A stretch of 64,000 bases of DNA from JANPPS01 sp964242575 (GTDB lineage Bacteria > Pseudomonadota > Alphaproteobacteria > Acetobacterales > Acetobacteraceae). The translations under genes were made by a program, and so were the position numbers. How positions within the stretch are numbered: the first letter of the stretch is position 1; each line of letters starts with the position of its first letter. Below the pieces are notes generated by a model. The model was not told the origin of the DNA. It made no database searches and saw only the letters and a list, made by a program, of their open reading frames with translations. Of the stretch, positions 32,877 through 42,281 are shown piece after piece. The stretch is from contig CAXTCN010000006.1 in NCBI GenBank assembly GCA_964242575.1, forward strand, positions 41,943 to 105,942. Direction: 5' to 3'.

Positions 32877-33480
32877 CAAAACCCAGGAACCCTGCCTGGG
32901 GAACTGATGCGCCACCATCGCCCGCGAACAGTCGCGCAGTTTGTGGCGCAGAAGGGGTGGCTGGCCGGGCCGTCACCTGCCGGGTGGCGCGTTCCGCCCG
33001 GGCGGCGGCGGCCCGTTCGGCCCGGCTTGGCTCACGCGGTATCGGAGCAGGAGCCGCCGACGGCGCGGCGGTGGTGTTGTAGCCGCTGCTGCCGCGCAAC
33101 GAAAGCAGCAAGAACGAAATCTCATTCCGTCCCAGGTCAATTGCGAGGTCGAGGGGTGTAAGGCCCAGGACGTTGGTGCCGTTCAGGTCCGCGCCACGGC
33201 TTAAGCTGTCTCGCGCGGTCGAGAGGTCGCCGCGATTGATGGCGTCGAACAAAGCTTCGGTTGGCGGTAGGTCGCTGGCCACCCGGTCAGCCGGGGCAAC
33301 GGCAGTTGGCTCGGCGCGGGAGCCCGGCAGCGCAGGTGGAGGTGGCTGCCGCACCACTGGGTCACGCTTCGCGCCCTGGATGGGTTTGAAGGTGTTCGTG
33401 GGGTTTACCTGGGCCAGCGCGGCCGAAGCTGAAAACGCCATGGCCCCGGCCAGCAGCAGTGCATACGGTTTGCGATCCAT
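32863..33480 (-). CDS. Exported ankyrin-repeat-like protein
   Basis: A 205-residue protein with a clear signal peptide (PYALLLAGAMAFSASAALAQ). A Pro-rich segment follows, then ankyrin-type repeats around residues 75-125 (ALFDAINRGDLSTARDSLSR, then GADLNGTNVLGLTPLDLAID). The C-terminal third is low-complexity Ala/Arg/Pro. Ankyrin repeats bind proteins, and the signal places them in the periplasm. The gene ends 14 bases inside the ABC transporter gene and probably shares its transcript. Function unknown. Confidence 0.82.
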   Translation of the reverse strand: MDRKPYALLLAGAMAFSASAALAQVNPTNTFKPIQGAKRDPVVRQPPPPALPGSRAEPTAVAPADRVASDLPPTEALFDAINRGDLSTARDSLSRGADLNGTNVLGLTPLDLAIDLGRNEISFLLLSLRGSSGYNTTAAPSAAPAPIPREPSRAERAAAARAERATRQVTARPATPSAPQTARLFAGDGGASVPQAGFLGFDARR

Positions 33481-33494
33481 CGAGAGACTATAAC

Positions 33495-33962
33495 CTATCC
33501 CGCGTTCAACCACCAGAACCCTGCATTGAGGTAAGCCGCATAACTGACCCACGCCGCGTAGGGGACCAACATCCCCGCCGCCCATCGCTGCAACGGCAAG
33601 AACCGCGCGATGGTCAGCAGGATCGTCGCCAGCAACGGCACGATCACCACCAGGCCCCAAGTCGTGCTTTGCAGCCCAAAAAATGCAGGCGCCCAGAATG
33701 CATTCAACAGCAGTTGCCAGCCCCAGGTGCGCAACGCCGCGCGCTTTGGCTCGATCCCAATGTCCAACCGCCGCCACACCAGCCACGCCGAGACCCCGAT
33801 CAACAGGTATAGCACCGTCCATACCGGCCCGAACACCCAGTTCGGCGGCGTTCCGGGCGGGCGGGCCAGCGACAGGTACCAGCTCCGGACACTGCTGGCC
33901 GTGGCTGCGCCGGACGCGCCCCATACCAACAAGCACAGGCCCACGAACCCAATGAGCGCCAA
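33495..33962 (-). CDS. tspO: TspO/MBR family tryptophan-rich membrane protein
   Basis: A 155-residue five-helix TspO protein, in bacteria linked to tetrapyrrole transport or degradation and to photosynthesis-gene or stress control. Family features: SLARPPGTPPNWVFGPVWTVL, then LNAFWAPAFFG and YAAWVSYAAYLNAGFWWLN with abundant Trp. TTG 33962 has GAGG seven bases upstream and gives a normal N-terminus. The gene is followed 14 bases later by the ankyrin-type gene on the same strand. Confidence 0.9.
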   Translation of the reverse strand: MALIGFVGLCLLVWGASGAATASSVRSWYLSLARPPGTPPNWVFGPVWTVLYLLIGVSAWLVWRRLDIGIEPKRAALRTWGWQLLLNAFWAPAFFGLQSTTWGLVVIVPLLATILLTIARFLPLQRWAAGMLVPYAAWVSYAAYLNAGFWWLNAG

Positions 33963-34031
33963 CAGGTTGCCTCGCGCGGCCCGGCGATGGGGTGGTTCAA
34001 AAGTCTGGAAAGCACAACCCTCCTTGGTGTG

Positions 34032-36113
34032 TCACGATCTGTTGCCTTCGCGCCGCCAGGCGGCTAGCACCAGCCCGAGCAGCACCGGCAGCGCCGCCCA
34101 GGGCGGCAGCAGCGGAATAGCGTCCAGGCCCGTCACCACATGATCGTGCCGCCGCGGCAATCCAATCCAACCAGCGCCGGACCCCTCGCGGCCTAGCTCG
34201 ACCCGGCGCAGGTCCGGGATGCCGTTTCCGATGAACCGCACGCTGCCGCCCGTTGAGCGGGTCAGCGGTGCCACCACGGTCGCGGTCGCGCGGAGATCGG
34301 AAACCTCCCGCGGATTGGCGGTTTGAGCGGCGGCGAAGGCCGTGCGCGTGCCGTCTGACACCTGCCACACGCCTACTGCCTCCGCGGGCATCTCGGCCGT
34401 GGCCCGGCCAGCCCCGGCTGAGTTGAGCGGCAGGCGTGAGACCGCGCCGAACGGGGCCGTGACGGTCAGCTCGCTAGGCGATTCCTCCTGGATGGTGCGG
34501 CGCTCGATCAGCAGCTTGCCATCCAGGATGCGGGCCCGCAGGCTTTCTTCCTCCAGCGCCGGCTCCTTCATGAGCCAGTGCGCGATGCGGCGCAGCAGCT
34601 CCGCTTGCGGGCCGCCGCCCTGGTGCCCGCGCGACCACAGCCAAATCTGGTCTGACAGCAGCAGTGCCACCCGCCCTTGCTCCACCCGGTCTAGCAGCAG
34701 CAACGGCCCGCCGTCCGGCGCTTCCATCAAGGGTTGCGCAATGGTGTCGGGCGACGCCGTCACGCCGATGCGCCGATACCAGGACCCCCAGGCCGGATCG
34801 CCTGAGGCCCGCCAGCCCGGCAACCCCTCCGTCACTGGGTGCCGGGCGCCAAGCGCCGTGACCTGTGGGCGAAAGCCGCCCTCGATCACGCCGCCTGCCG
34901 CCAGCGTCGGCCGAGCTGGCAATATCCCGCCCAGCGCAGTGCCCGACAGGCTGGATGCGCCCGAGAACTCTGGCCCGGCGCTCAGCAACAATCCACCGCC
35001 CGCTCGCACGTACTCGGCGATGTTGCGCAGGTACAGCGGCGGCAGGATGCCGCGATTCTGGAACCGGTCGAGGATAATCAGGTCGAAGTCACGGATCTTG
35101 ACCTGGAACAGCTCGCGCACCGGGAAGGCGATCAGCGCCAATTCGTTCAGAGGCGTGAGGTCGTCGCGCTCTGGCGGGCGCAGGATGGTGAAATGCACGA
35201 GGTCCGCCGCCGGGTCCGCTTTCAACAGCCGACGCCAGGTGCGTTCCCCCGCATGCGGCTCCCCCGACACCAGCAGGACGCGCAACCGGTCCCGCACGCC
35301 GTTGATCTCGACGATGGCGCGGTTGTTGACCTCGGATATCTCCCCCGCCAGCGGCTCGGCTTGCAGCTCGACGATGATCGGTCCGGCGCGGGTGATTGGC
35401 ACCTCAATCACCTGCTCCTGGCCAATCAGCGCCGATTGCACCTGCGCCGCCTCGCCGTCGCGGCGGATGGTGAGACGGGCCAGTCCAGACGGACGCGCGC
35501 CCAAGTCATCAACTGCGACCTTCAACGCCACGCTGCGGCCCACGACGCCGAACGACGGCGCCTCGATGATGCGCAGGCGCCGGTCCACCTCCTCGCCACG
35601 GGCCGGGACCAGCACGTGCAGCGGCACCGGCATCTCGCTTGGCGCGTCATGCACTTGCCCATCGGTCAACGCCACGATGCCGGCCAGGCGAGAGCGCGGG
35701 ATGTCCGCCAATGCCCGGTTGGTGGCGGCAAACAGCGCGGTGCCGTCATGCCCGGCCTCTGGCACCACGATGGTCCGCAGCTCCAAGTCCGGCATCCGGG
35801 CGGCTTGCGCTTGCAAGGCGGTGCGGGCGGCGTCGCGGATGGCCGCACGGTCGCCGACCTGCATGGACCGGCTTTCGTCCACCACCAGCAGGCCGATGTC
35901 CGGCAACGTGTCCCGCGTCTCCCGCACCAGCCGCGGCCCAGCGAGCCACAGCAGCAGAACGCCGAATGCGAGCGCGCGCCAGGCCGCGCCGCGCGCACGG
36001 CGCAAGACGGCTGGCAACAGCGCCACCAGGCACAGTGCCGCGAGAGCGCCCAGTGCCCACCACGGCAGCGCCGGGTCGAACCGGAGGGCGGCGTAGGCCT
36101 GTTCCAGCTTCAT
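34032..36113 (-). CDS. Membrane protein with VWA-like and glutamine-amidotransferase-like regions
   Basis: A 693-residue membrane protein, last of the four-gene MoxR/DUF58 operon. Two N-terminal helices (PWWALGALAALCLVALLPAV and the following one) precede a VWA-like segment opening DIGLLVVDESRSMQVGDR. It contains the DxSxS-type metal site. A class I glutamine-amidotransferase-like region follows near residue 345 (DFDLIILDRFQ; YVRAGGGLLLSAGPEFSG). It lacks an obvious catalytic Cys. The C-terminal helix is PPWAALPVLLGLVLAAW. Its ATGA start overlaps the preceding gene's stop. Its role is probably structural or regulatory in the envelope. Confidence 0.85.
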   Translation of the reverse strand: MKLEQAYAALRFDPALPWWALGALAALCLVALLPAVLRRARGAAWRALAFGVLLLWLAGPRLVRETRDTLPDIGLLVVDESRSMQVGDRAAIRDAARTALQAQAARMPDLELRTIVVPEAGHDGTALFAATNRALADIPRSRLAGIVALTDGQVHDAPSEMPVPLHVLVPARGEEVDRRLRIIEAPSFGVVGRSVALKVAVDDLGARPSGLARLTIRRDGEAAQVQSALIGQEQVIEVPITRAGPIIVELQAEPLAGEISEVNNRAIVEINGVRDRLRVLLVSGEPHAGERTWRRLLKADPAADLVHFTILRPPERDDLTPLNELALIAFPVRELFQVKIRDFDLIILDRFQNRGILPPLYLRNIAEYVRAGGGLLLSAGPEFSGASSLSGTALGGILPARPTLAAGGVIEGGFRPQVTALGARHPVTEGLPGWRASGDPAWGSWYRRIGVTASPDTIAQPLMEAPDGGPLLLLDRVEQGRVALLLSDQIWLWSRGHQGGGPQAELLRRIAHWLMKEPALEEESLRARILDGKLLIERRTIQEESPSELTVTAPFGAVSRLPLNSAGAGRATAEMPAEAVGVWQVSDGTRTAFAAAQTANPREVSDLRATATVVAPLTRSTGGSVRFIGNGIPDLRRVELGREGSGAGWIGLPRRHDHVVTGLDAIPLLPPWAALPVLLGLVLAAWRREGNRS

Positions 36114-38764
36114 TGCCCGAGCCGCTCCAGAATGGACGGCACATGCACCTGGTCGCCTTTGTAGTTGCCCGTCAGCGCGTACATCACGAGGTTGACCCCA
36201 AACCGGTAGGCCAGCGTACGCTGCCGCGCCCCACCCGGCACCGTGGCATATGGGTTGCGCCCGGCCCCATCCACCGCCCAGGCGCCGGCCCAGTCATGCC
36301 CGCCAATGATCACTGGGCTGACGCTGTCGTTGCTGCGGTCCTGGTCCCGCTGCACCCACACCGTGTCGCCGGTGAACCGGCCGGGGAAATCCTGCAACAG
36401 GTAAAACGACCGCGCCAGCACATGGTCCCCGTTCAATGGCGCGAGCGGTGGCACCGCCAGTCCCTGGCTGACCCGGCGCAACGCAGCATCGGCGCCAGGC
36501 GCGAAACCCTCGCCGCTGCCGCCGCCGCGCGTGTCGATCAGGATGATGCCGCCGCGGCTCGTGTAATCGTTCAACGCCGCAATCGCCCCGGCATCCGGCG
36601 CTGCGCTGGCGGTGATGGGCCAGTAGAGCAGCGGGAAGAAGCTGAGGTCGTCCTGTCCCGGCACGATGGCGGCCGGGTCGGCGAGGCTTGCGGCGGTACG
36701 GCGGTTCACATAGGCCGACAGGCCGCTCAGCCCGGCGCGCGAGACGCCGTCCACCGTCGCGTCCCCGGTCACGACGTAAGCAAGCCGGGTGGCCGTAGCC
36801 GGCAGGTCCTCGGCCCGCGCTGGCACTGCCAGCAGCAACAGCGCCGCAACCGCCGGACGTAAGCGCAGCATCCCGCGCAGCCAAAGCGACAGCAGCATGT
36901 CGATGGCCAACAGCACCACCGCCAGCGCCAGCAAGTCCGGCCCGATGGCGCGCTCCCGCGACGCCCCGGCCAGCGGCGCAACGGAGGCTCCGGACACGGT
37001 TGCCGACGCGGCAAGCTCCGGCAGCGCCGCTCCCAGGTTCAACGCGCGCCGTCCGCTCTCCGGCCCATAGATGCCCGGCGGGTGCCGCGGCGATATCACC
37101 GGCGCTGCAAACTCCGCCGCGGCTAGGCCGGTAGCGGCCTGCGGCGGCGGCGACAGCGCCCCGAAGCCGTCCAGCGTCTCGGCGGGCGCCAGCACCGTGT
37201 CGTCCGCCACGCCTGCCACCCCGGCCGACAGGTCCACCACCCGGCGCAGCATGTCCACGAACAGGCCGGAGAGCGGCAGGTTGGACCAGTCGGCGTTGGC
37301 CGTGACGTGGAACAGCACCACCCGTCCGGCTCCGCGCGACGCCGCGGTCACCAACGGGGTGCCGTCCGCGAGCGACGCCCAAGTCAGCGCGGCAAGCTGC
37401 GCCGACGGCTCCGCCAACACCTGCCGGCTCACCAGCACCTCCGCCGGCACCGGCAAGCCGACGAACGGCGAGCTGGGCGGGAACGGCGCCAACGCAGCCG
37501 GCTGGCTCCAGGACAGCGCGCCGCCCAACTGACGGTCACCGGCCAGCAGCTTCACCGGCAGCAGGTTGTCGCGAAACGCCGGGTCGTTGCTGGCCTCGGC
37601 GATGCGTGGCCCGGCGAAGCGGATCAGCAGCCCGCCTTTGTCCACCCAGCGCTCAAGCGCCGCCGCATCCTCGCCCTCGGTCGGCAGGTCCGCCAGCAGC
37701 AGCACGGAAACCTCGCGGGACAGCAAGGACGCCAGGTTGCCCTCGCGCAGCTCGGACGTGGGGGCCAACGCCCGGCGCGCATAGAACAGCGGCCCAATCA
37801 GCGGCGTGTCCGCGCCCTCGTCCGCCGCCAGCAACCCGACTGGCCGCCGCCGCCACCGCTCATCCAACAGCATGACCGAACCCGCCGAGGCCGCGCCCTC
37901 CAGCACCAGCCGGGCAAGCTGGTTGCGCAGCTCCGGCGGCAGCGGGATCGGCAGCTCGGCGCCCGTTGCACCTGCTGGCACGGTGCCCTCCACCCGCGCC
38001 AAGGTGCGGCCGTCCCCGGTTTGCGCCAGCACCGCGACCGGCAGCGGCGCGGGCTGCGGCAACACCGAGAGCTGCGCCACCAACTGACCAGCCTCGGGCC
38101 GCGGCGGCCGGGCGAGGCGGACTGGTGAGGTGTCCGGCCTGATTTCCGTCACAGCGCCGAGCCCGGCCAGCGCCTGTCCAAACAGGGCATCCCCCGGCGT
38201 CGCGATCCCGTCTGTGATATAGAAGCTAGCCCCTACCGCCGCGCCCACCAGCGCCTCGGCTGCCGACGCGTGGTCGGTTGGCCACGGCTTGGGGCGCAAC
38301 GCCGCCAGCCGGGTGCGAAGCTCCGGCACTGGCATGGCGGGCAGCAGCCGCGGCGGCTGGTCGGCCTCGGTCCGCGCGGTCGTCAGCAGCGCGGCGGGAC
38401 GGCCGGCGCGCTCGGCGCGGTCCAGCACGCCGCCGGCTGCCTGCATCCGCGCGGTCCAGTCCGGCGCCGCCGCCCAGCCGTCGTCCACCACCAGCAGCAC
38501 CGGACCGTTCCCCGGCAACCCGGCCGCCGCGTCCAGCACCGGCCCGGCCAGGCCCAGGATCACCAGCGCCGCTGCGACTAGCCGCAACGCCAACAGCCAC
38601 CACGGCGTGCGCGCCGCCGTCCGCTCGTCCGCGCGCAGCCCCTCTAATAGACGGATCGCCGGGAAACTCTGGGTGCGCGGCGCCGGGGGCGTCACCCGCA
38701 GCAGCCACCACAGCAGCGGCAGCGCCGCCAACGCCAACAGCAGCCAGGGTGCGGCAAAGATCAT
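36110..38764 (-). CDS. BatA-domain and DUF4159 membrane protein
   Basis: An 884-residue protein. The N-terminus is the BatA-type two-helix module (MIFAAPWLLLALAALPLLWW; LLALRLVAAALVILGLAGPV). A large soluble part includes a glutamine-amidotransferase-like stretch (VLLLADLPTEGEDAAALERW). Another helix lies near residue 620, and the C-terminal DUF4159 domain (about residues 658-884) starts TRLAYVVTGDATVDGVSR. DUF4159 has an alpha/beta fold with a conserved LIDTRGGG. The start at ATG 38764 overlaps the DUF58 gene's TGA. Function unknown; context suggests MoxR-dependent envelope complex assembly. Confidence 0.87.
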   Translation of the reverse strand: MIFAAPWLLLALAALPLLWWLLRVTPPAPRTQSFPAIRLLEGLRADERTAARTPWWLLALRLVAAALVILGLAGPVLDAAAGLPGNGPVLLVVDDGWAAAPDWTARMQAAGGVLDRAERAGRPAALLTTARTEADQPPRLLPAMPVPELRTRLAALRPKPWPTDHASAAEALVGAAVGASFYITDGIATPGDALFGQALAGLGAVTEIRPDTSPVRLARPPRPEAGQLVAQLSVLPQPAPLPVAVLAQTGDGRTLARVEGTVPAGATGAELPIPLPPELRNQLARLVLEGAASAGSVMLLDERWRRRPVGLLAADEGADTPLIGPLFYARRALAPTSELREGNLASLLSREVSVLLLADLPTEGEDAAALERWVDKGGLLIRFAGPRIAEASNDPAFRDNLLPVKLLAGDRQLGGALSWSQPAALAPFPPSSPFVGLPVPAEVLVSRQVLAEPSAQLAALTWASLADGTPLVTAASRGAGRVVLFHVTANADWSNLPLSGLFVDMLRRVVDLSAGVAGVADDTVLAPAETLDGFGALSPPPQAATGLAAAEFAAPVISPRHPPGIYGPESGRRALNLGAALPELAASATVSGASVAPLAGASRERAIGPDLLALAVVLLAIDMLLSLWLRGMLRLRPAVAALLLLAVPARAEDLPATATRLAYVVTGDATVDGVSRAGLSGLSAYVNRRTAASLADPAAIVPGQDDLSFFPLLYWPITASAAPDAGAIAALNDYTSRGGIILIDTRGGGSGEGFAPGADAALRRVSQGLAVPPLAPLNGDHVLARSFYLLQDFPGRFTGDTVWVQRDQDRSNDSVSPVIIGGHDWAGAWAVDGAGRNPYATVPGGARQRTLAYRFGVNLVMYALTGNYKGDQVHVPSILERLGQ

Positions 38765-39633
38765 TTGGCGCTCAATACGGTGTAGAGGCCCAGCAGCGCG
38801 GCCTCGGGCGAGTGGTCGGTCCGGTGCAGCCCGAAGGTCCAGCCGGCGGCGGTGCACAGCGCGCCCAGCGCCCGCTGTTGTTCCGCCAACGCCACCGCGT
38901 AGCCGGTTCGGATGCCTTCGACCCGCGGCACGACCGTGTCCGCCTCCTGTTCCAGCCCCCGGAACCGAACCCGCCCGGCATAGGGCAGCAACGCCTCGGC
39001 CGGGTCGAGCACTTGCAACAGGTGGCCGGACACCGGGATGCCCGCCAACGCCCCCACAACCTCGCCAATCTCGGAGATGGGCGACAGGAAATCACCCATC
39101 AGCACGATGCGCGCATGGCGGGGCAGGGGGGCCTTGGGCGGCATGCCGCCGCTGTCCGGCAGCTCCGCCAGCGCCTCCGCCACGCCATCCAAGGCCGCGC
39201 GCCCGCCGCGCAGCCGGGTTGGGCCGCCAATCAGCCGCACCCGCTCGCCGCTCCGCAGCAACAGCGCGGCCAAGGCCAACAGCAGCAACTCCGCGCGCTC
39301 GCGCTTTTCTGGAACCGCGGTCCCGGAGCGCCAGGCCATGCTGGCGGAGGCGTCGCGCCACAGGAACACGCTCTGCGCCGCCTCCCACTCGGTCTCCCGC
39401 ACATAGGCGCGGTCGCCCTTGCCGCTGGCGCGCCCGTCGATACGGGAGCGCGCATCTCCCGGCACGAAAGGCCGGTACTGCCAAAAGCTGTCGCCTTGGC
39501 CGACCCGGCGGCGGCCGTGCACGCCTTGCGTCACCGTCGCCGCCACCCGCTGCGCCGCCACCAGCAACGGCGGCAGGCGCGAGCCGAGCGCCTCCGCTCG
39601 CCGTGCCGTCAGCCCACTGATTGCTGCCCTCAC
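38761..39633 (-). CDS. DUF58 domain protein
   Basis: A 290-residue DUF58 (VWA-like fold) protein, the standard partner of MoxR ATPases. The family motif is seen as GQGDSFWQYRPFVPGDARSR followed by IDGRASGKGDRAYVRETEWE. FLWRDASASM then gives the DxSxS-type site. A GTG start at 39633 overlaps the moxR TGA as GTGA. Together with moxR upstream and the BatA-domain gene downstream this is the classic MoxR-DUF58-VWA order. It is probably a chaperone-associated assembly factor. Confidence 0.92.
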   Translation of the reverse strand: MRAAISGLTARRAEALGSRLPPLLVAAQRVAATVTQGVHGRRRVGQGDSFWQYRPFVPGDARSRIDGRASGKGDRAYVRETEWEAAQSVFLWRDASASMAWRSGTAVPEKRERAELLLLALAALLLRSGERVRLIGGPTRLRGGRAALDGVAEALAELPDSGGMPPKAPLPRHARIVLMGDFLSPISEIGEVVGALAGIPVSGHLLQVLDPAEALLPYAGRVRFRGLEQEADTVVPRVEGIRTGYAVALAEQQRALGALCTAAGWTFGLHRTDHSPEAALLGLYTVLSAK

Positions 39634-40637
39634 ACGACCTGCTCAACCAAGCCGGTGATCACGTCCGGCAATCCGATCCCTTCCGCCCGCGCCGAGAAGT
39701 TCAGCGCCATACGGTGCCGCAGCACTGGATGCGCCAACGCCACGACATCGTCCAGGCTAGGCGATAACCGGCCGTCCAGCACCGCCCGCGCCCGGCAAGC
39801 CAGCATTAAGGACTGCGCCGCCCGCGGACCTGGCCCCCAAGCCACATGCCGCCGCACGGCATCAGCGTCGGTGATCTCCGGCCGCCCGCCACGCACCAAT
39901 GCCAGGATTGCGTCCACCACGCCCTCGCCGACCGGAACCCGGCGGATCAGCCGCTGCGCCGCCATCAGCTCGTCAGCGCCCAGCACCGGGCGCGCACGGG
40001 CCAGGGCATCCCCGGTGGTGGCCAGCAACATCGCCCGCTCGGCCGCCAAGTCCGGGTAGCCCACGTCAACCTGCAACAGGAACCGGTCGAGCTGCGCTTC
40101 CGGGAGCGGGTAGGTGCCCTCCTGCTCAATGGGGTTCTGCGTTGCGAGCACATGGAAGGGCCGCGGCAACGGATGGTCCACGCCGCCGACCGCGACCCGG
40201 CCCTCCTGCATCGCCTGCAACAAAGCGGACTGGGTGCGGGGGCTGGCGCGGTTGATCTCGTCGGCCATCAGCAACTGGCAGAACACCGGGCCGGGCACGA
40301 AGCGGAACGACCGCCGCCCCGCGCCGTCATCGTCCAGCACCTCGCTTCCGGTGATGTCGGCCGGCATCAGGTCCGGGGTGAACTGCACGCGTTTGGGCGC
40401 CAGCCCCAACACGGTGCCGAGCGTCTCCACCAGCAGCGTCTTGCCCAGGCCCGGCACCCCCACCAGCAACGCGTGGCCGCCGGACAGCAGGGTGACCAGC
40501 ACCTGCTCGATCACCTCCTCCTGCCCGAAGATCACCCGGCCGATCTCGGCCCGCGCGGCAGCGGCCCGGGCGCCCAGCGCCTCGATCTCCCCAGCGAGCG
40601 CTCCGGCGCCCCCGTCTGCATTGCTGGCGTTGGACAT
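39630..40637 (-). CDS. MoxR family AAA+ ATPase
   Basis: A 335-residue AAA+ ATPase of the MoxR subfamily, chaperone-like enzymes that act on VWA-domain partners. Walker A is LLVGVPGLGKTLLVETLGTV, Walker B is LLMADEINRASPRTQSALL, and sensor 1 is HVLATQNPIEQEGTYPLPEA. The lid domain contains AQSLMLACRARAVLDGR. ATG 40637 (MSNASNADGG) is preferred over TTG 40652; the Shine-Dalgarno is weak. It leads the four-gene operon down to 34032 with GTGA/ATGA overlaps throughout. A 147-bp divergent region separates it from the DUF1285 gene. Confidence 0.94.
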   Translation of the reverse strand: MSNASNADGGAGALAGEIEALGARAAAARAEIGRVIFGQEEVIEQVLVTLLSGGHALLVGVPGLGKTLLVETLGTVLGLAPKRVQFTPDLMPADITGSEVLDDDGAGRRSFRFVPGPVFCQLLMADEINRASPRTQSALLQAMQEGRVAVGGVDHPLPRPFHVLATQNPIEQEGTYPLPEAQLDRFLLQVDVGYPDLAAERAMLLATTGDALARARPVLGADELMAAQRLIRRVPVGEGVVDAILALVRGGRPEITDADAVRRHVAWGPGPRAAQSLMLACRARAVLDGRLSPSLDDVVALAHPVLRHRMALNFSARAEGIGLPDVITGLVEQVV

Positions 40638-40784
40638 GCTGCTTTCTGGCAACGGTGGGACACCCCTCGGAAAAGCTTCGGCACTGAGCTTACTGATCTG
40701 CCCCTCGCGGGGCTTTCATCAACGGGGGTAGGCTACCTATATCGGCACTGGGCGCGAAGCACGGCTTTCCCCGGAGACGTTAAC

Positions 40785-41420
40785 GTGAACGATGCCATGC
40801 CTGACCGGCACAACGCCAGAGCCGATGCAATACCTGACCCTGCCGCTTTGCCCAGCTCGTTGTTGCCCATGAACGGGCCAACGCGCCGCGTGCGCACCGA
40901 GTGCGGCGATTTGCCGTTTCTTATCAAACGGGACGGCACATGGCTCTATCGCGGCAGTCCCATAGGCCGTAAGGAACTGGTATGTTTATTCAGCAGCGTG
41001 CTCAAACGCACCGCTGACGGCGCATACTGGCTGGAAACTCCTGCCGAACGCGGCCGGATCGAGGTTGAGGACGTGCCGTGGCTTGCGGTCGAACTTGATT
41101 GGTGCGGCGTCGGCTGCGCGCAGGTTCTGTCGTTCCGCACCAACGTGGACCAGGTGGTGACCGCCGGGCCGGATCATCCAATCCGTGTCAAGCACGACCG
41201 GCTGACTTGCGAGCCAACACCTTATATCCTCGTTCGTGGCGCGGAGGGAGCGCCGCCGCTTGAGGCGCGAATTGGCCGTGCCGTCTATTACGAGCTGGTC
41301 GCGCTGGCGGTGCCAGGGATGGTGCGTGGGCGCCGGGTGCTGGGTGTCTGGAGCCAGCACAAGTTCTTCTCTTTGGGCGACCTGCCGCACGGCGCTGATT
41401 ACGATCCCATCGAGGCCTGA
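40785..41420 (+). CDS. DUF1285 family protein
   Basis: A 211-residue cytoplasmic protein of the DUF1285 family. Its core reads LPFLIKRDGTWLYRGSPIGR and KELVCLFSSVLKRTADGAYW, which are diagnostic. Later blocks include LVRGAEGAPPLEARIGRAVY and GVWSQHKFFSLG. No biochemical role is established for the family, though it is often found beside the nudix-cca pair seen here. A GTG start at 40785 has GGAG eight bases upstream, whereas the next ATG (40797) has none. Confidence 0.88.
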   Translation: MNDAMPDRHNARADAIPDPAALPSSLLPMNGPTRRVRTECGDLPFLIKRDGTWLYRGSPIGRKELVCLFSSVLKRTADGAYWLETPAERGRIEVEDVPWLAVELDWCGVGCAQVLSFRTNVDQVVTAGPDHPIRVKHDRLTCEPTPYILVRGAEGAPPLEARIGRAVYYELVALAVPGMVRGRRVLGVWSQHKFFSLGDLPHGADYDPIEA

Positions 41421-41424
41421 ACCG

Positions 41425-42030
41425 TTGGACCTGAATGCGTTGCGGGTGCGCCTCGGCGTCGTGCCCGCCGAAGCCATGGGTATGCTCGCCACCTCTGACG
41501 ACGCGATGGACCTGGTCACGCGCCCATTAGTGCCGGCGGCCGTGCTGGTATCCATCCTTCATGGCGTTAGCCCGGGCATCCTGCTGACCAAACGCGCCGC
41601 GCATCTCAGCGCCCACGCCGGCCAGGTCGCGTTTCCGGGAGGTCGGATCGAGTCTAACGACGCGTCGCCGGAGGCGGCGGCGTTGCGTGAGGCGCATGAG
41701 GAGGTCGGCCTGCAGCCTGAACACGCCGAGCTTGTGGGACGGTTGCCGGACTATGTGACCGGCACGGGCTACCGTATCACTCCGGTGCTGGCGCTGCTGC
41801 CGGACGGTCTTGCGCTGTCGCCTTGCGCCCACGAAGTCGCGGCCATCTTCACCCTGCCGCTGCACGTCCTGCTGGACCCGGCCGCGCCACAACGGCAACG
41901 CGCGGAGTTCCGCGGGCGAACGCGCGAGTTCTGGGTCTGGCCGCATCCGGACCATCACATCTGGGGCGCCACCGCCGCCATCCTGGTGCATCTGGCCCAT
42001 CGTCTGCGCACCGAGGACTTGGCGGCTTGA
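41425..42030 (+). CDS. CoA pyrophosphatase (NUDIX, NudL-like)
   Basis: A 201-residue nudix hydrolase of the UPF0035/CoA pyrophosphatase group, splitting CoA to phosphopantetheine and 3',5'-ADP. The family-specific LTKRAAHLSAHAGQVAFPGG runs into the nudix box (GGRIESNDASPEAAALREAH, then EEVGL). TTG 41425 is chosen: GAGG lies nine bases upstream and the N-terminus (LDLNALRVRLGVV) is in keeping with the family. It lies four bases after the DUF1285 stop and overlaps the DUF6111 start. Confidence 0.9.
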   Translation: MDLNALRVRLGVVPAEAMGMLATSDDAMDLVTRPLVPAAVLVSILHGVSPGILLTKRAAHLSAHAGQVAFPGGRIESNDASPEAAALREAHEEVGLQPEHAELVGRLPDYVTGTGYRITPVLALLPDGLALSPCAHEVAAIFTLPLHVLLDPAAPQRQRAEFRGRTREFWVWPHPDHHIWGATAAILVHLAHRLRTEDLAA

Positions 42031-42281
42031 TCCGCCTCGCCGAGTTGGCGGTGTTCCTGGCGCCGCTCGGGGCTTACCTGCTGTGGCGTCGCACCGTTGC
42101 GCGCGGCCAAGTCGCGCCATCGCGCCAGATGCTGCTCATGATCGCCGCCGGCCTGCTGGTGTTCGGCGCCCTGCTGTCCTGGTTCGGCGTGCACGACCGC
42201 CTGCCGCCTGGCGCGCGCTATGTGCCGGCCGAGCTGCGGGACGGACAGGTCGTGCCGGGCCACGCCGCCCCGCCCCGGTGA
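42027..42281 (+). CDS. DUF6111 family small membrane protein
   Basis: An 84-residue protein starting at TTG 42027, whose TTGA overlaps the preceding stop. It has two hydrophobic helices (LAELAVFLAPLGAYLLW and MLLMIAAGLLVFGALLSWFG). These are followed by the family tail PPGARYVPAELRDGQVVPGH. This matches DUF6111, a small inner-membrane protein of alphaproteobacteria regularly encoded between a nudix gene and cca. Function unknown. Confidence 0.85.
   Translation: MIRLAELAVFLAPLGAYLLWRRTVARGQVAPSRQMLLMIAAGLLVFGALLSWFGVHDRLPPGARYVPAELRDGQVVPGHAAPPR

Noticed and set aside
33481..33936. Extended start of the ankyrin-type protein
   Set aside because: The extension lies over tspO in another frame, and ATG 33480 begins a clear signal peptide.
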